Source of the DNA: Kiritimatiellales bacterium
GTDB lineage: Bacteria > Verrucomicrobiota > Kiritimatiellia > Kiritimatiellales > Pontiellaceae
NCBI GenBank assembly: GCA_021734595.1
Contig: JAIPIO010000179.1
Span: 1 to 8,334 of the forward strand
Direction: 5' to 3'
DNA: 8,334 bases
Shown here piece after piece: positions 1-5,855 of the stretch. A program made the position numbers and the translations under genes. The notes beneath the pieces were generated by a model. It was not told the DNA's origin and ran no database searches. It saw only the letters and a program-made list of their open reading frames with translations. Numbering within the stretch: the stretch's first letter is position 1; each line of letters begins with the position of its first letter.

Positions 1-387
1 GTCTACGGGGTACGCCTCCCCCTTCCCGGCGACAGCAAACCGCTCGTGCTCGGACAGGTGCTCGCCGGCATGAACCCGGACGACAAGCCGCTGGAGGGCG
101 AAAAAAACAATCCGATGATGCCAGTGGTCTGGGAAAAGAGCTACCAGACGGAAAACGGCAAGAAGGGTCAGGTCATCACCACCACCATGGGATCATCCAA
201 CGACCTGCTCAGCGAAGGCGTCCGCCGCCTGCTGGTCAACGCCGTCTACTACCTGCCCGGTCTGAAGGACCGGATTCCCGACTGCGCCAAGGTCGATCTG
301 GTTGGGAAATTCGACGGGACCATGTACGGGTTCATGAAGGGCGATTTCTGGAAGAACAGGAACCTGAAGCCGGCAGATCTGAAGTAG
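1..387 (+). CDS. ThuA-like protein, C-terminal part (5' end outside window)
   Basis: The frame is open from base 1 and ends in tandem in-frame stops (TAG at 385-387, TAA at 388-390), leaving 128 visible residues. The visible part begins VYGVRLPLPGDSKPLVLGQV and continues with NNPMMPVVW, then TTTMGSSNDLLSEGVRRLLV and NAVYYLPGL. This order (a line reporting a value for the target, a 'PMMPV.W' segment, then a TTMG..DLL.EG.RRLL.NA helix) is what I know from the C-terminal half of ThuA-like domains (glutamine amidotransferase-like fold) in PVC bacteria. ThuA proteins are linked to trehalose and other disaccharide use through 3-keto sugars in rhizobia; the PVC members are mostly uncharacterised, so the substrate here is unknown. 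The GTG at 46 is not the start, because coding similarity runs upstream of it to the window edge. The gene ends 6 bp from the convergent SMP-30 gene. Family assignment is fairly sure, function is not. Confidence 0.85.
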   Translation, partial: VYGVRLPLPGDSKPLVLGQVLAGMNPDDKPLEGEKNNPMMPVVWEKSYQTENGKKGQVITTTMGSSNDLLSEGVRRLLVNAVYYLPGLKDRIPDCAKVDLVGKFDGTMYGFMKGDFWKNRNLKPADLK

Positions 388-393
388 TAACTA

Positions 394-1455
394 TTAATCG
401 AATCCCGCGCCCTTGGTCTTCAGTTTGATCCGCAACAGCAGCATATCAGAGGTGATGTAGAGCGAAGAACCGTCGTCGCCGAAGGTGCAGTTGGAGGTGG
501 GCTTGGTCGTGACGATGGTACCGAGGTGCTTGCCTTCCGGGGTTAGGATTACCACTCCGCCGGGGCCGGTCGCGAAGAGGTTTCCATGTTGGTCGATCGC
601 CATGCCGTCGTTGCCGCCACGGTTCTTTTCCCTGAGCTTGGTGGCATCGAAGAACACGCGTCCGTTTGCGGTGGAGCCGTCGGCGCCAATATCAAAGGCC
701 ATCCAAACGGGTCGCTTGCCGAAGGAATTGGCAATGTAGAGGGTTTTCCCGTCGGGCGAAATGCCGATGCCGTTGGGCCGCTCCAGGTCTTTGGTAACCA
801 GATGCACCTTACCTTTTGTGTCGAGCCGGAAGACCCCCTGGAAATCGAGTTCCATGGCGGGATCGTTCATGTTCTTTTCTAGTCCATAGGGCGGATCGGT
901 GAAGAAGAGGTCACCGTTCGGGTGGTAGACCGCATCGTTGGGACTGTTCAGGCGCTTGCCTTCATATTGTCCGACCAGTGTTTCGTACTCCGCCGCGGGT
1001 TCCAGTACAGGGGCTTTCATGCGGGCCATGCGCCGGTCCCCGTGCTGGCACAGGACGAGCCTACCCCGGGCATCGATAAGCAACCCGTTGGAGCCGACTT
1101 CGCCGCCACGACTGGTTTCGCCGGTATAGCCGGACGGACACAGATAGAGCCGGAGTCCGTTCTTTTCATCCCAGCGGTAGATCCGGTTCGGCGGAATGTC
1201 GGAAAACAGGACAAAATTTCCTTCCTTGACCCAGACCGGACCTTCGGACCAGTCGAAGCCTTCGGCGAGGATCTCTATCTTCGCGTCGGCCGCAACCAGT
1301 TTGTCCATGGCCGCATCTATCTGTTCGATGTGTCCAATTTCCGGATAGGGTGCCGCGATGGTTTTTGGCGGTTCGAGGGTGCCGGGCGAGGCGGCCATGG
1401 CCTCAACCACGGCAACGGCCAAACCGGCTACGATAATGCAATAATACGATTTCAT
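394..1455 (-). CDS. SMP-30/gluconolactonase/LRE family protein, secreted
   Basis: This 353-residue protein has an N-terminal signal peptide (MKSYYCIIVAGLAVAVVEAM, cleavage probably near AMA-AS), so it acts in the periplasm or outside. The rest is a six-bladed SMP-30-type beta-propeller. The usual landmarks are visible in order: WSEGPVW (about 69-75, with the metal ligand Glu71), NSPNDAVYHPNG (about 170-181, Asn173), RPNGIGISPDGKTLYIANS (about 226-244, Asn228) and GGNDGMAIDQHGNLF (about 280-294, Asp283). By analogy with SMP-30, Glu71, Asn228 and Asp283 would be the divalent-metal site, with Asn173 also in the active site. Family members hydrolyse sugar lactones such as gluconolactone; the true substrate here is unknown. 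The ATG is preceded by AAAAGGAG with a 7-base spacer, which supports this start. It is transcribed toward the ThuA-like gene and ends 6 bp from it. Two copies of a TTCC/GGAA palindrome lie about 85-120 bp upstream of the start. Confidence 0.93.
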   Translation of the reverse strand: MKSYYCIIVAGLAVAVVEAMAASPGTLEPPKTIAAPYPEIGHIEQIDAAMDKLVAADAKIEILAEGFDWSEGPVWVKEGNFVLFSDIPPNRIYRWDEKNGLRLYLCPSGYTGETSRGGEVGSNGLLIDARGRLVLCQHGDRRMARMKAPVLEPAAEYETLVGQYEGKRLNSPNDAVYHPNGDLFFTDPPYGLEKNMNDPAMELDFQGVFRLDTKGKVHLVTKDLERPNGIGISPDGKTLYIANSFGKRPVWMAFDIGADGSTANGRVFFDATKLREKNRGGNDGMAIDQHGNLFATGPGGVVILTPEGKHLGTIVTTKPTSNCTFGDDGSSLYITSDMLLLRIKLKTKGAGFD

Positions 1456-1536
1456 GTCTGTGCTCCTTTTCCATGCTCAAGGTAGGGAAACCGGTTCGGG
1501 CGGGCAAGATCAATCACGGGCGGCCCGCCGCATCCT

Positions 1537-1555
1537 TTTTCCAATGATTGGAAAA
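1537..1555. repeat. Palindrome copy 1 (perfect 19-bp dyad)
   Basis: The sequence TTTTCCAATGATTGGAAAA is a perfect dyad, with nine bases on each side of a central G. Its core 15-mer TTCCAATGATTGGAA starts at 1539 and recurs exactly at 1961. It lies about 80 bp upstream of the SMP-30 start codon. On either strand a transcript would carry the A-rich arm 3', the reverse of an intrinsic terminator, so an operator or a dispersed repeat is more likely. Confidence 0.85.
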
Positions 1556-1558
1556 CCG

Positions 1559-1575
1559 GTTCCAAGCATTGGAAC
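1559..1575. repeat. Palindrome copy 2
   Basis: GTTCCAAGCATTGGAAC has seven paired bases on each side of a three-base centre. Its 15-mer core starts at 1560, exactly 21 bp (two helical turns) after the core of copy 1, so both would present the same DNA face. Confidence 0.82.
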
Positions 1576-1637
1576 TTCTGTTTGGGCGGATTCAGTTGCC
1601 AAATAACGAATTCGAAACGATTAAATTACAGGGCAGA

Positions 1638-1654
1638 GACCGATCCCTTCGGTC
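1638..1654. repeat. Small hairpin in the intergenic element
   Basis: GACCGA (1638-1643) and TCGGTC (1649-1654) form a perfect 6-bp stem around TCCCT. A second weak stem follows: CTCGTT (1670-1675) with AACGAG (1690-1695). Both lie between the two palindrome groups of the 1456-2041 gap. No function is evident. Confidence 0.5.
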
Positions 1655-1730
1655 ACCTTTGTTTCCTCACTCGTTGGAGCTTCTTGCGAAACGAGCCAAA
1701 GCGGGCAGGGAATTTCAGGAAAACCATCTC

Positions 1731-1750
1731 CGTCCGTCGGTTGACGGACG
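1731..1750. repeat. GTCCGTC hairpin repeat, copy 1
   Basis: CGTCCGTC (1731-1738) and GACGGACG (1743-1750) form a perfect 8-bp stem with loop GGTT. The internal 18 bases (1732-1749) recur at 1843-1860 with a single T-to-C difference in the loop and an intact stem. No U-run follows, so it is not a standard intrinsic terminator. Confidence 0.8.
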
Positions 1751-1842
1751 CGCCTTTCTACCTCCAATCTCCGCGTTGCTCCGATTGAACTACAAAGACG
1801 GCGGTTTGGATGGCGGTGGTCTTCTATACAAGTTCACTCAAA

Positions 1843-1860
1843 GTCCGTCGGCTGACGGAC
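1843..1860. repeat. GTCCGTC hairpin repeat, copy 2
   Basis: GTCCGTC (1843-1849) and GACGGAC (1854-1860) form a perfect 7-bp stem with loop GGCT. It is the same 18-mer as copy 1, 111 bp away in the same orientation. The only change falls in the loop, which suggests that the stem is what matters or that both are copies of one dispersed repeat. Confidence 0.8.
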
Positions 1861-1937
1861 GGGGAGTGGAAATAAATGATTTATTGGCTGAAGGAAAGGG
1901 TTTTGCAAGAAGCTCGTTTGTGTAGCCGTTCCGGCAA

Positions 1938-1954
1938 CTTCCAATGGTTGGAAG
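1938..1954. repeat. Palindrome copy 3
   Basis: CTTCCAATGGTTGGAAG has seven paired bases each side of TGG. The 15-mer core starts at 1939 and differs from the exact consensus by one base. It lies about 90 bp beyond the autotransporter stop codon. Confidence 0.83.
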
Positions 1955-1960
1955 AAAGAA

Positions 1961-1975
1961 TTCCAATGATTGGAA
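1961..1975. repeat. Palindrome copy 4 (exact consensus core)
   Basis: TTCCAATGATTGGAA is identical to the core of copy 1 (1539-1553). It starts 22 bp after the core of copy 3, close to two helical turns. The perfect dyad has seven bases on each side of a central G. Confidence 0.85.
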
Positions 1976-1989
1976 GGTTTTTGAGCGGA

Positions 1990-2011
1990 TTTTCCCCGCC
2001 ACGCGGGAAAA
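1990..2011. repeat. GC-rich palindrome of the same style
   Basis: TTTTCCC and CGC (1990-1999, with one extra C) pair with GCGGGAAAA (2003-2011) around CAC. It keeps the TTCC...GGAA outer form but has a GC core. It starts 31 bp after copy 4 and 21 bp before copy 5, measured at the TTCC. It is the strongest hairpin just downstream of the autotransporter stop, but the T-rich arm comes first on both strands, so it lacks the 3' U-tract of an intrinsic terminator. Confidence 0.65.
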
Positions 2012-2012
2012 G

Positions 2013-2027
2013 TTCCAGACGTTGGAA
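2013..2027. repeat. Palindrome copy 5 (degenerate centre)
   Basis: TTCCAGACGTTGGAA keeps TTCCA and TGGAA with the same 15-bp length, but its inner bases no longer pair. It lies 15 bp from the autotransporter stop codon. Confidence 0.65.
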
Positions 2028-2041
2028 AGTGCCGGAATTCA

Positions 2042-5000
2042 TTAAAACCGGAAGCGGATGTTTGCGCTGGCGGTCAGAGACTGATAGTTGTCAGCCCATA
2101 TTCCGTCTATGTCGCCGCCGAGTTCCCATCGTTCCCCGAGCAGTGCAGTCAATCCCAGTCCGGCACGGATCGAGTCTTCCTCCGGCGCTTGCAGGGCAAA
2201 GGAGAATTGATCCGATCCGCCGGCCAGCCGGTAGTTTACCCGGTCGGAATCCGCATTGAACTCGTGCTGCCAGAAAATCCGAGCCGCAGGTTTCCATTCG
2301 ATACCCAGCCATGTGCAGAGCAGCTCCATGCTTCCCCCCACCGATGACATCACACTCCAATGGTCGTAGGCTTCGACTTCCCGGGGAATTGCGGTGGTGG
2401 ATTCCTCCCGGTAGGCGGGCTGGTCGTAGTAGCTGACCTGCATAGTTACTTCCGGTGTGATGGCAAGGGTTTCGCCTTTGCTGAATTCACGCCCTCCACC
2501 CAGATAGGCTCCATAGGTATCCGTACGATAGCTTGCCTCGGTGTCGAACGCTGTCCCCGAACGATGATCCACCGAAGAGTTCGCGTACGATAGGTTTGCG
2601 TCGAGGAACCAGTCAACCGTTCCCCATGAGGAATAGAGCGCCCCGAACCCCGAATCGACATCCGCCGAATCACCGTTGTCGGCCGACAGGTTGGAGCGGC
2701 TGGCGCCTCCGGCCGCTCCCAGCAGGGTCTTGCCGAAGACGCGGTCCAATCCGAATATCTGCCCCCAAAGGTTTGCGTCGTAACCGGTGTAGTCCGCATC
2801 GCCCTCACGGTCAACCCAGTTGCCGTAGGTACGCGACCATGCTTCCAGCCCCTGCCCGGGGACATGCGGTCCTGCCGGGCCTTGAGGTTGCACCTTTCTC
2901 CCGGTTGCCAGACCATTCGAACCACGGAAAGTATGGCCGCGCCCCGCCATCAGGCGGCTTTGCCGGGTGCAGTTCTGCTGTTGCACATTGTGGACGGGGA
3001 TGGCACGGTTATACAGCTGGTCCAGCTGGCGGTTTTGCTCACTGCCCGGCATTCCGTCGAGCCGGGTCAGCATGGCTGAAGCATTGGCATGGGATGAACT
3101 GTCTATTGCGTCGCACACTCCAACCATCATCGACCCATCCTCAAATCCGGCGGTGTCGGCCAATCGCAATCTTTCGAGAATGGCGTAGATGGAATGGTTT
3201 TCGGCATAGAAATCGGCGTGAAGCAGGGAGTTCTTGATCTGGAATGCACTTAAGTCAGTAACATTTGTGGAACCACCCACTACCAGTTCTCCTGCCTCAA
3301 CGATTTGGTTTGTATAGGCTTGGTTGTGCTCAAGGAAATGGAAGGGTTGATTGGTGTCGGCGGCATAGATGCCAATAATTGCATCGGCCTCAAACTCAGC
3401 GCGGCCACTCACCATCAGTGAGCCGGATAAAGGAAAAATATCCGGGCTGGCATTATTTAAGTGTTCCCAGACACCGACATGTAGCGCAGCGCCTTCATCC
3501 TGACGATAACTTTCAGCAAGTAATTGTCCGGTGAGGTAAAGCGTCCCTCCGCTTTGGTTATGAATGTGTCCGGTACTTCGTACCTCGGAAGAAATACTGA
3601 TATCTGCTCCGTCCAAAACATCAAAGGATGGCATGACACTGGCCAATTTCGACAAATGAAGATTGGCGCCCGAGAAATTCGCGTCCGTCAAGGTGGCACC
3701 CGTAAAATCCGAGCCCGTCAGGTTTTGCCCGGAGAAATCCCAGTCTCTCATCCTATTGCCCGAGAGATTGATCCCCGACAGATTTTTCAGTTGATAGCTG
3801 GCGGTACTGTAGAATTGGGTGCTCGCCAAACCCCAACCATCCCTCACAGTATCTGATAAATTGGCATCCCGTATTATGGCATTTGTTAAATTTGCATTTC
3901 CCAAGGACGCACGATAAAAATCAGCACCGTTCAGATTTTGCCCGGAAAAATCCCATCCATCCAAAGTATTATGAGCGAAACCGGCTCCCGATAAATCTTT
4001 CACCTGATAGCTGGCTGTGCTGTAAAGTTGGTTGCTGGAAAAACCCGACTCTCCCCCAGTGCCCGAAAAATCAGCACCTTTAATTACAGCATTGGTAAAA
4101 TTCGCTCCTTTCAGTTCTGTTTGATAAAAACTGGCATCGGTCAAATCCTGCCCGGCAAAATCCCACCCCTTCAGGTCATTGGCAAGCAGACCGATTCCTT
4201 TCAGGTTTTTCGCTTGGTAACTGGCCGTGCTATAAAGTTGATTGCTCGTAAAACCCATGTAGGTGGTACTGAAGAAATTGGCTCCGGCCACTATGGAATT
4301 CGTAAAATCAACCCCTGTTATATTCGCATCAAGGAAGCTGGCGCCAGTCAAATTTGCCGAATGCAGGTTTGCATTGGTTAATACCGTATTCTCAAAATTT
4401 GCATCCGTTAAATTTGCCGATTCAAGGTCTGTCTGTGCCAAGATTGCCCGGTAGAAATTTGCGCCGGCCATGTTCTGGCCGGCAAAGCTCCATCTGCCCA
4501 GGTCGTTCCAAACCAAGCCAATAGAACCCAGGGTTTTAGCCTTATAGCTGGCCGTGCTGTACAGCAGATTGCTTGTGAGACCATGGTAAGTTGTACTTCC
4601 AAAATTGGCTCCCCTGATTTCGGCATCTGTTATATCTGCTCCCGTTAAAATCGCCCCACCAAGATCTGCCCCGGTAAGATTGGCCAAACTTAAATCTGAA
4701 TCCAACAGTTTTGCGCCGTTCAAAGAGGCTCCTGTAAGATTGGCTGCACGCATATTAACATTTGTCATGTCAGCTATGGCGAAGTTGGCCCCTTCCAGAT
4801 TGTGTCCGGCAAAATCCCACCCACTTACGTTGTTCCCTAAGAAGCCAATACTTCCCAGATTCTTCGCCTTATAACTGGCGGTGCTGTAGAGCTGGTTACT
4901 CGTAAAACCGTATTGCACAGCGCCGGAAAAATCAGTCCCAAAAACCGTGGCATTCGTCATGTTTGCATTCGTCAGCGTAACGTCGTAAAAGCTGGCATGC

Positions 5001-5521
5001 GACAAATCAGCCGACTCCAGATTTCCGTTCATCAATCTGACTCCATTGAACGTTGCCCCTGTCAGATCGGCTGCATGTAGATTGGCGCCAGGCATGCGGG
5101 AAGAGTAGAAACGTGCCCCTGTTAGATTGGCTCCGCTCAGGTTTGCATTGGTTAATGTCGTACTTCTAAAGTCGGAATCTGTCAGATTTTGCCCGGAAAA
5201 ATCCCAGCCATTCATGTTGTTATAGGAGAGTCCTATCCCTGACAGATCCTTCAATTGATAGCTGGCCGTACTGTAAAGCTGGTTACTCGTAAATCCGCGG
5301 GATGTTGTAACGCCAAAGTCGGTGCCCTGTACCAAACTGCCACTGAACATAGTATTCGTCAGTGTCGCGCGAAAAAACCTGCTGTCCCGCAAATCTTGAT
5401 TTGAAAAGTCCCAGCCCGACAGATCCATGTTGGAATAATCATATCCATGGGCAACGACACGATGCGGAACAATCGCGCTCGCCAGCAGCAGCAATACCGT
5501 TATAACAATCCTGGTTTTCAT
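2042..5521 (-). CDS. Pentapeptide-repeat autotransporter (type V secretion)
   Basis: The protein has 1159 residues counted from the ATG at 5519-5521. I prefer that ATG to the adjoining TTG (5522-5524) because AGGAG sits 8 bases upstream. A signal peptide (hydrophobic VITVLLLLASAIV, cleavage near VVA-HG) is followed by about 600 residues of pentapeptide repeats of the A(N/D)LxG type, which should form a right-handed quadrilateral beta-helix. Six inserts carrying YSTASY (near residues 83, 212, 321, 430, 500 and 571), each followed by a GIGL..N..GWDF.GQNL-like stretch, divide this into modules of 129, 109, 109, 70 and 71 residues. Residues of about 630-785 look like a beta-rich end of the passenger. 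About 786-890 is a helical linker, with Cys near 803 and 851. About 892-1159 is an autotransporter-type barrel ending RFRF, the C-terminal Phe typical of outer-membrane barrels. The passenger is probably surface-exposed; adhesion or a structural role is a guess. The repeat part is visibly more AT-rich than the barrel part (sample lines 45% and 65% GC). It is divergent from the FG-GAP/DUF1080 gene. Confidence 0.9.
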   Translation of the reverse strand: MKTRIVITVLLLLASAIVPHRVVAHGYDYSNMDLSGWDFSNQDLRDSRFFRATLTNTMFSGSLVQGTDFGVTTSRGFTSNQLYSTASYQLKDLSGIGLSYNNMNGWDFSGQNLTDSDFRSTTLTNANLSGANLTGARFYSSRMPGANLHAADLTGATFNGVRLMNGNLESADLSHASFYDVTLTNANMTNATVFGTDFSGAVQYGFTSNQLYSTASYKAKNLGSIGFLGNNVSGWDFAGHNLEGANFAIADMTNVNMRAANLTGASLNGAKLLDSDLSLANLTGADLGGAILTGADITDAEIRGANFGSTTYHGLTSNLLYSTASYKAKTLGSIGLVWNDLGRWSFAGQNMAGANFYRAILAQTDLESANLTDANFENTVLTNANLHSANLTGASFLDANITGVDFTNSIVAGANFFSTTYMGFTSNQLYSTASYQAKNLKGIGLLANDLKGWDFAGQDLTDASFYQTELKGANFTNAVIKGADFSGTGGESGFSSNQLYSTASYQVKDLSGAGFAHNTLDGWDFSGQNLNGADFYRASLGNANLTNAIIRDANLSDTVRDGWGLASTQFYSTASYQLKNLSGINLSGNRMRDWDFSGQNLTGSDFTGATLTDANFSGANLHLSKLASVMPSFDVLDGADISISSEVRSTGHIHNQSGGTLYLTGQLLAESYRQDEGAALHVGVWEHLNNASPDIFPLSGSLMVSGRAEFEADAIIGIYAADTNQPFHFLEHNQAYTNQIVEAGELVVGGSTNVTDLSAFQIKNSLLHADFYAENHSIYAILERLRLADTAGFEDGSMMVGVCDAIDSSSHANASAMLTRLDGMPGSEQNRQLDQLYNRAIPVHNVQQQNCTRQSRLMAGRGHTFRGSNGLATGRKVQPQGPAGPHVPGQGLEAWSRTYGNWVDREGDADYTGYDANLWGQIFGLDRVFGKTLLGAAGGASRSNLSADNGDSADVDSGFGALYSSWGTVDWFLDANLSYANSSVDHRSGTAFDTEASYRTDTYGAYLGGGREFSKGETLAITPEVTMQVSYYDQPAYREESTTAIPREVEAYDHWSVMSSVGGSMELLCTWLGIEWKPAARIFWQHEFNADSDRVNYRLAGGSDQFSFALQAPEEDSIRAGLGLTALLGERWELGGDIDGIWADNYQSLTASANIRFRF

Positions 5522-5529
5522 CAAACTGT

Positions 5530-5534
5530 CTCCT
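5530..5534 (-). promoter_or_regulatory. Ribosome-binding site deciding the autotransporter start
   Basis: AGGAG on the minus strand lies 8 bases before the ATG (5521-5519) and 5 bases before an in-frame TTG (5524-5522). The ATG has the more usual spacing and codon, so the protein is called one residue shorter than the longest open frame. Confidence 0.65.
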
Positions 5535-5550
5535 GAAACAGCCGCTTCCT

Positions 5551-5579
5551 ATTTTATTTGGAGACGACGGTGGTGTCAC
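5551..5579 (-). promoter_or_regulatory. Sigma70-like promoter for the autotransporter gene
   Basis: Read on the minus strand, GTGACA (5579-5574; five of six bases of TTGACA) is followed after exactly 17 bases by TAAAAT (5556-5551; five of six of TATAAT). Transcription would begin near 5544, giving a leader of about 23 bases that contains the AGGAG at 5534-5530. The -35 box lies within a 9-bp palindrome GGTGTCACC (5572-5580), a possible regulator site. The spacing and both boxes are good, but organisms of this group are not well studied for promoters, so this is a prediction. Confidence 0.5.
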
Positions 5580-5686
5580 CTACGGCCACCTTCGTTTTTG
5601 CTCTCGTTTGCATTTTCATTCCTGCGTTTTTAAATGGCGCAACTTACCGATGACAAGCTAGCACACCCAAGGAGGTGTCAACGAAT

Positions 5687-5718
5687 CTTCTTGTGGGGAA
5701 TTTCACCACAAAAAGAAG
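5687..5718. repeat. Inverted repeat with 10-bp interrupted stem
   Basis: CTTCTTGTGG (5687-5696) pairs with CCACAA (5706-5711) and then, after a bulge of three A, with GAAG (5715-5718). The loop is nine bases. It abuts the next hairpin and shares two bases with it (5717-5718). Confidence 0.6.
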
Positions 5719-5758
5719 AAGGTGCAATTCCGTATGGCACTTTCGGCTTGCACCTTCT
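5717..5758. repeat. Perfect 11-bp inverted repeat with 20-base loop
   Basis: AGAAGGTGCAA (5717-5727) and TTGCACCTTCT (5748-5758) match without error around a 20-base loop. It lies 164 bp before the start codon of the rightward gene. Possible roles are an operator for a dimeric regulator, a leader RNA hairpin, or part of a dispersed repeat. No U-run follows it on the plus strand. Confidence 0.7.
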
Positions 5759-5835
5759 GAGGCAGGCCAGCGACTCGGCTTCAAAATGGTGCTTGATAAA
5801 CCGCGGGCGCGTTGCGATTGTTTGTCGGATTATTG

Positions 5836-5855
5836 CGGCAGGAGTGTACCTGCCG
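5836..5855. repeat. 7-bp hairpin upstream of the FG-GAP/DUF1080 gene
   Basis: CGGCAGG (5836-5842) and CCTGCCG (5849-5855) form a perfect stem with loop AGTGTA. It ends 66 bp before the start codon. An alternative stem, GTCGG (5824-5828) with CCGAC (5853-5857), would compete for its 3' arm. Confidence 0.6.

Larger units (their letters stand above)
1677..1915. repeat. 11-bp inverted repeat pair spanning 239 bp
   Basis: GAGCTTCTTGC at 1677-1687 is repeated inverted and without mismatch as GCAAGAAGCTC at 1905-1915. The pair encloses 217 bp that contain the two GTCCGTC hairpins, and it is itself enclosed by the TTCC/GGAA palindrome groups, giving a nested symmetric layout. It could be the base of a structured RNA or the inner repeats of a small non-autonomous element. 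An 11-bp match within one gap can also arise by chance, so this is moderate support only. Confidence 0.5.
1456..2041. other. 586-bp non-coding gap, repeat-dense
   Basis: No credible gene is seen. The longest open frame (1548-1925, +, 125 codons) starts on a TTG inside palindrome copy 1, reads through both GTCCGTC hairpins (giving SVDGR and SADGR), lacks a ribosome-binding site and resembles no family I know. The gap instead holds five 15-bp palindromes (core starts 1539, 1560, 1939, 1961, 2013), a related GC-rich palindrome (1990-2011), two 18-bp hairpins and an 11-bp inverted repeat. It carries the 5' region of the SMP-30 gene on its left and the 3' flank of the autotransporter gene on its right. 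The palindrome groups at 1537-1575 and 1938-1975 bound the interior like terminal repeats. No target-site duplication was found by eye. Confidence 0.6.

Noticed and set aside
922..1485. 187-codon open frame on the plus strand opposite the SMP-30 gene
   Set aside because: It is fully antisense to a gene with a clear family match and signal peptide; no independent support.
1479..1507. Sigma70 promoter for the SMP-30 gene (TTGCCC, 17 bases, TACCTT on the minus strand)
   Set aside because: The spacing is right, but the boxes match only four and three of six consensus bases; not distinguishable from chance.
1548..1925. 125-codon open frame on the plus strand in the intergenic gap
   Set aside because: It starts on TTG inside a palindrome, has no ribosome-binding site, runs through both repeated hairpins and resembles no protein family; it is most likely a chance frame.
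1990..2011. Intrinsic terminator for the autotransporter gene
   Set aside because: The hairpin is well placed after the stop, but on the transcribed strand the T-rich arm is 5' and the A-rich arm 3', so there is no U-tract after the stem.
2533..3237. 234-codon open frame on the plus strand opposite the autotransporter barrel
   Set aside because: It is antisense to a well-supported gene; its Arg/Pro-rich translation is typical of a GC-rich shadow frame.
3794..5275. CRISPR-like or tandem DNA repeat array
   Set aside because: The regularly recurring DNA stretches are in frame and encode the YSTASY inserts of the autotransporter; spacing is uneven and the repeats are not identical.
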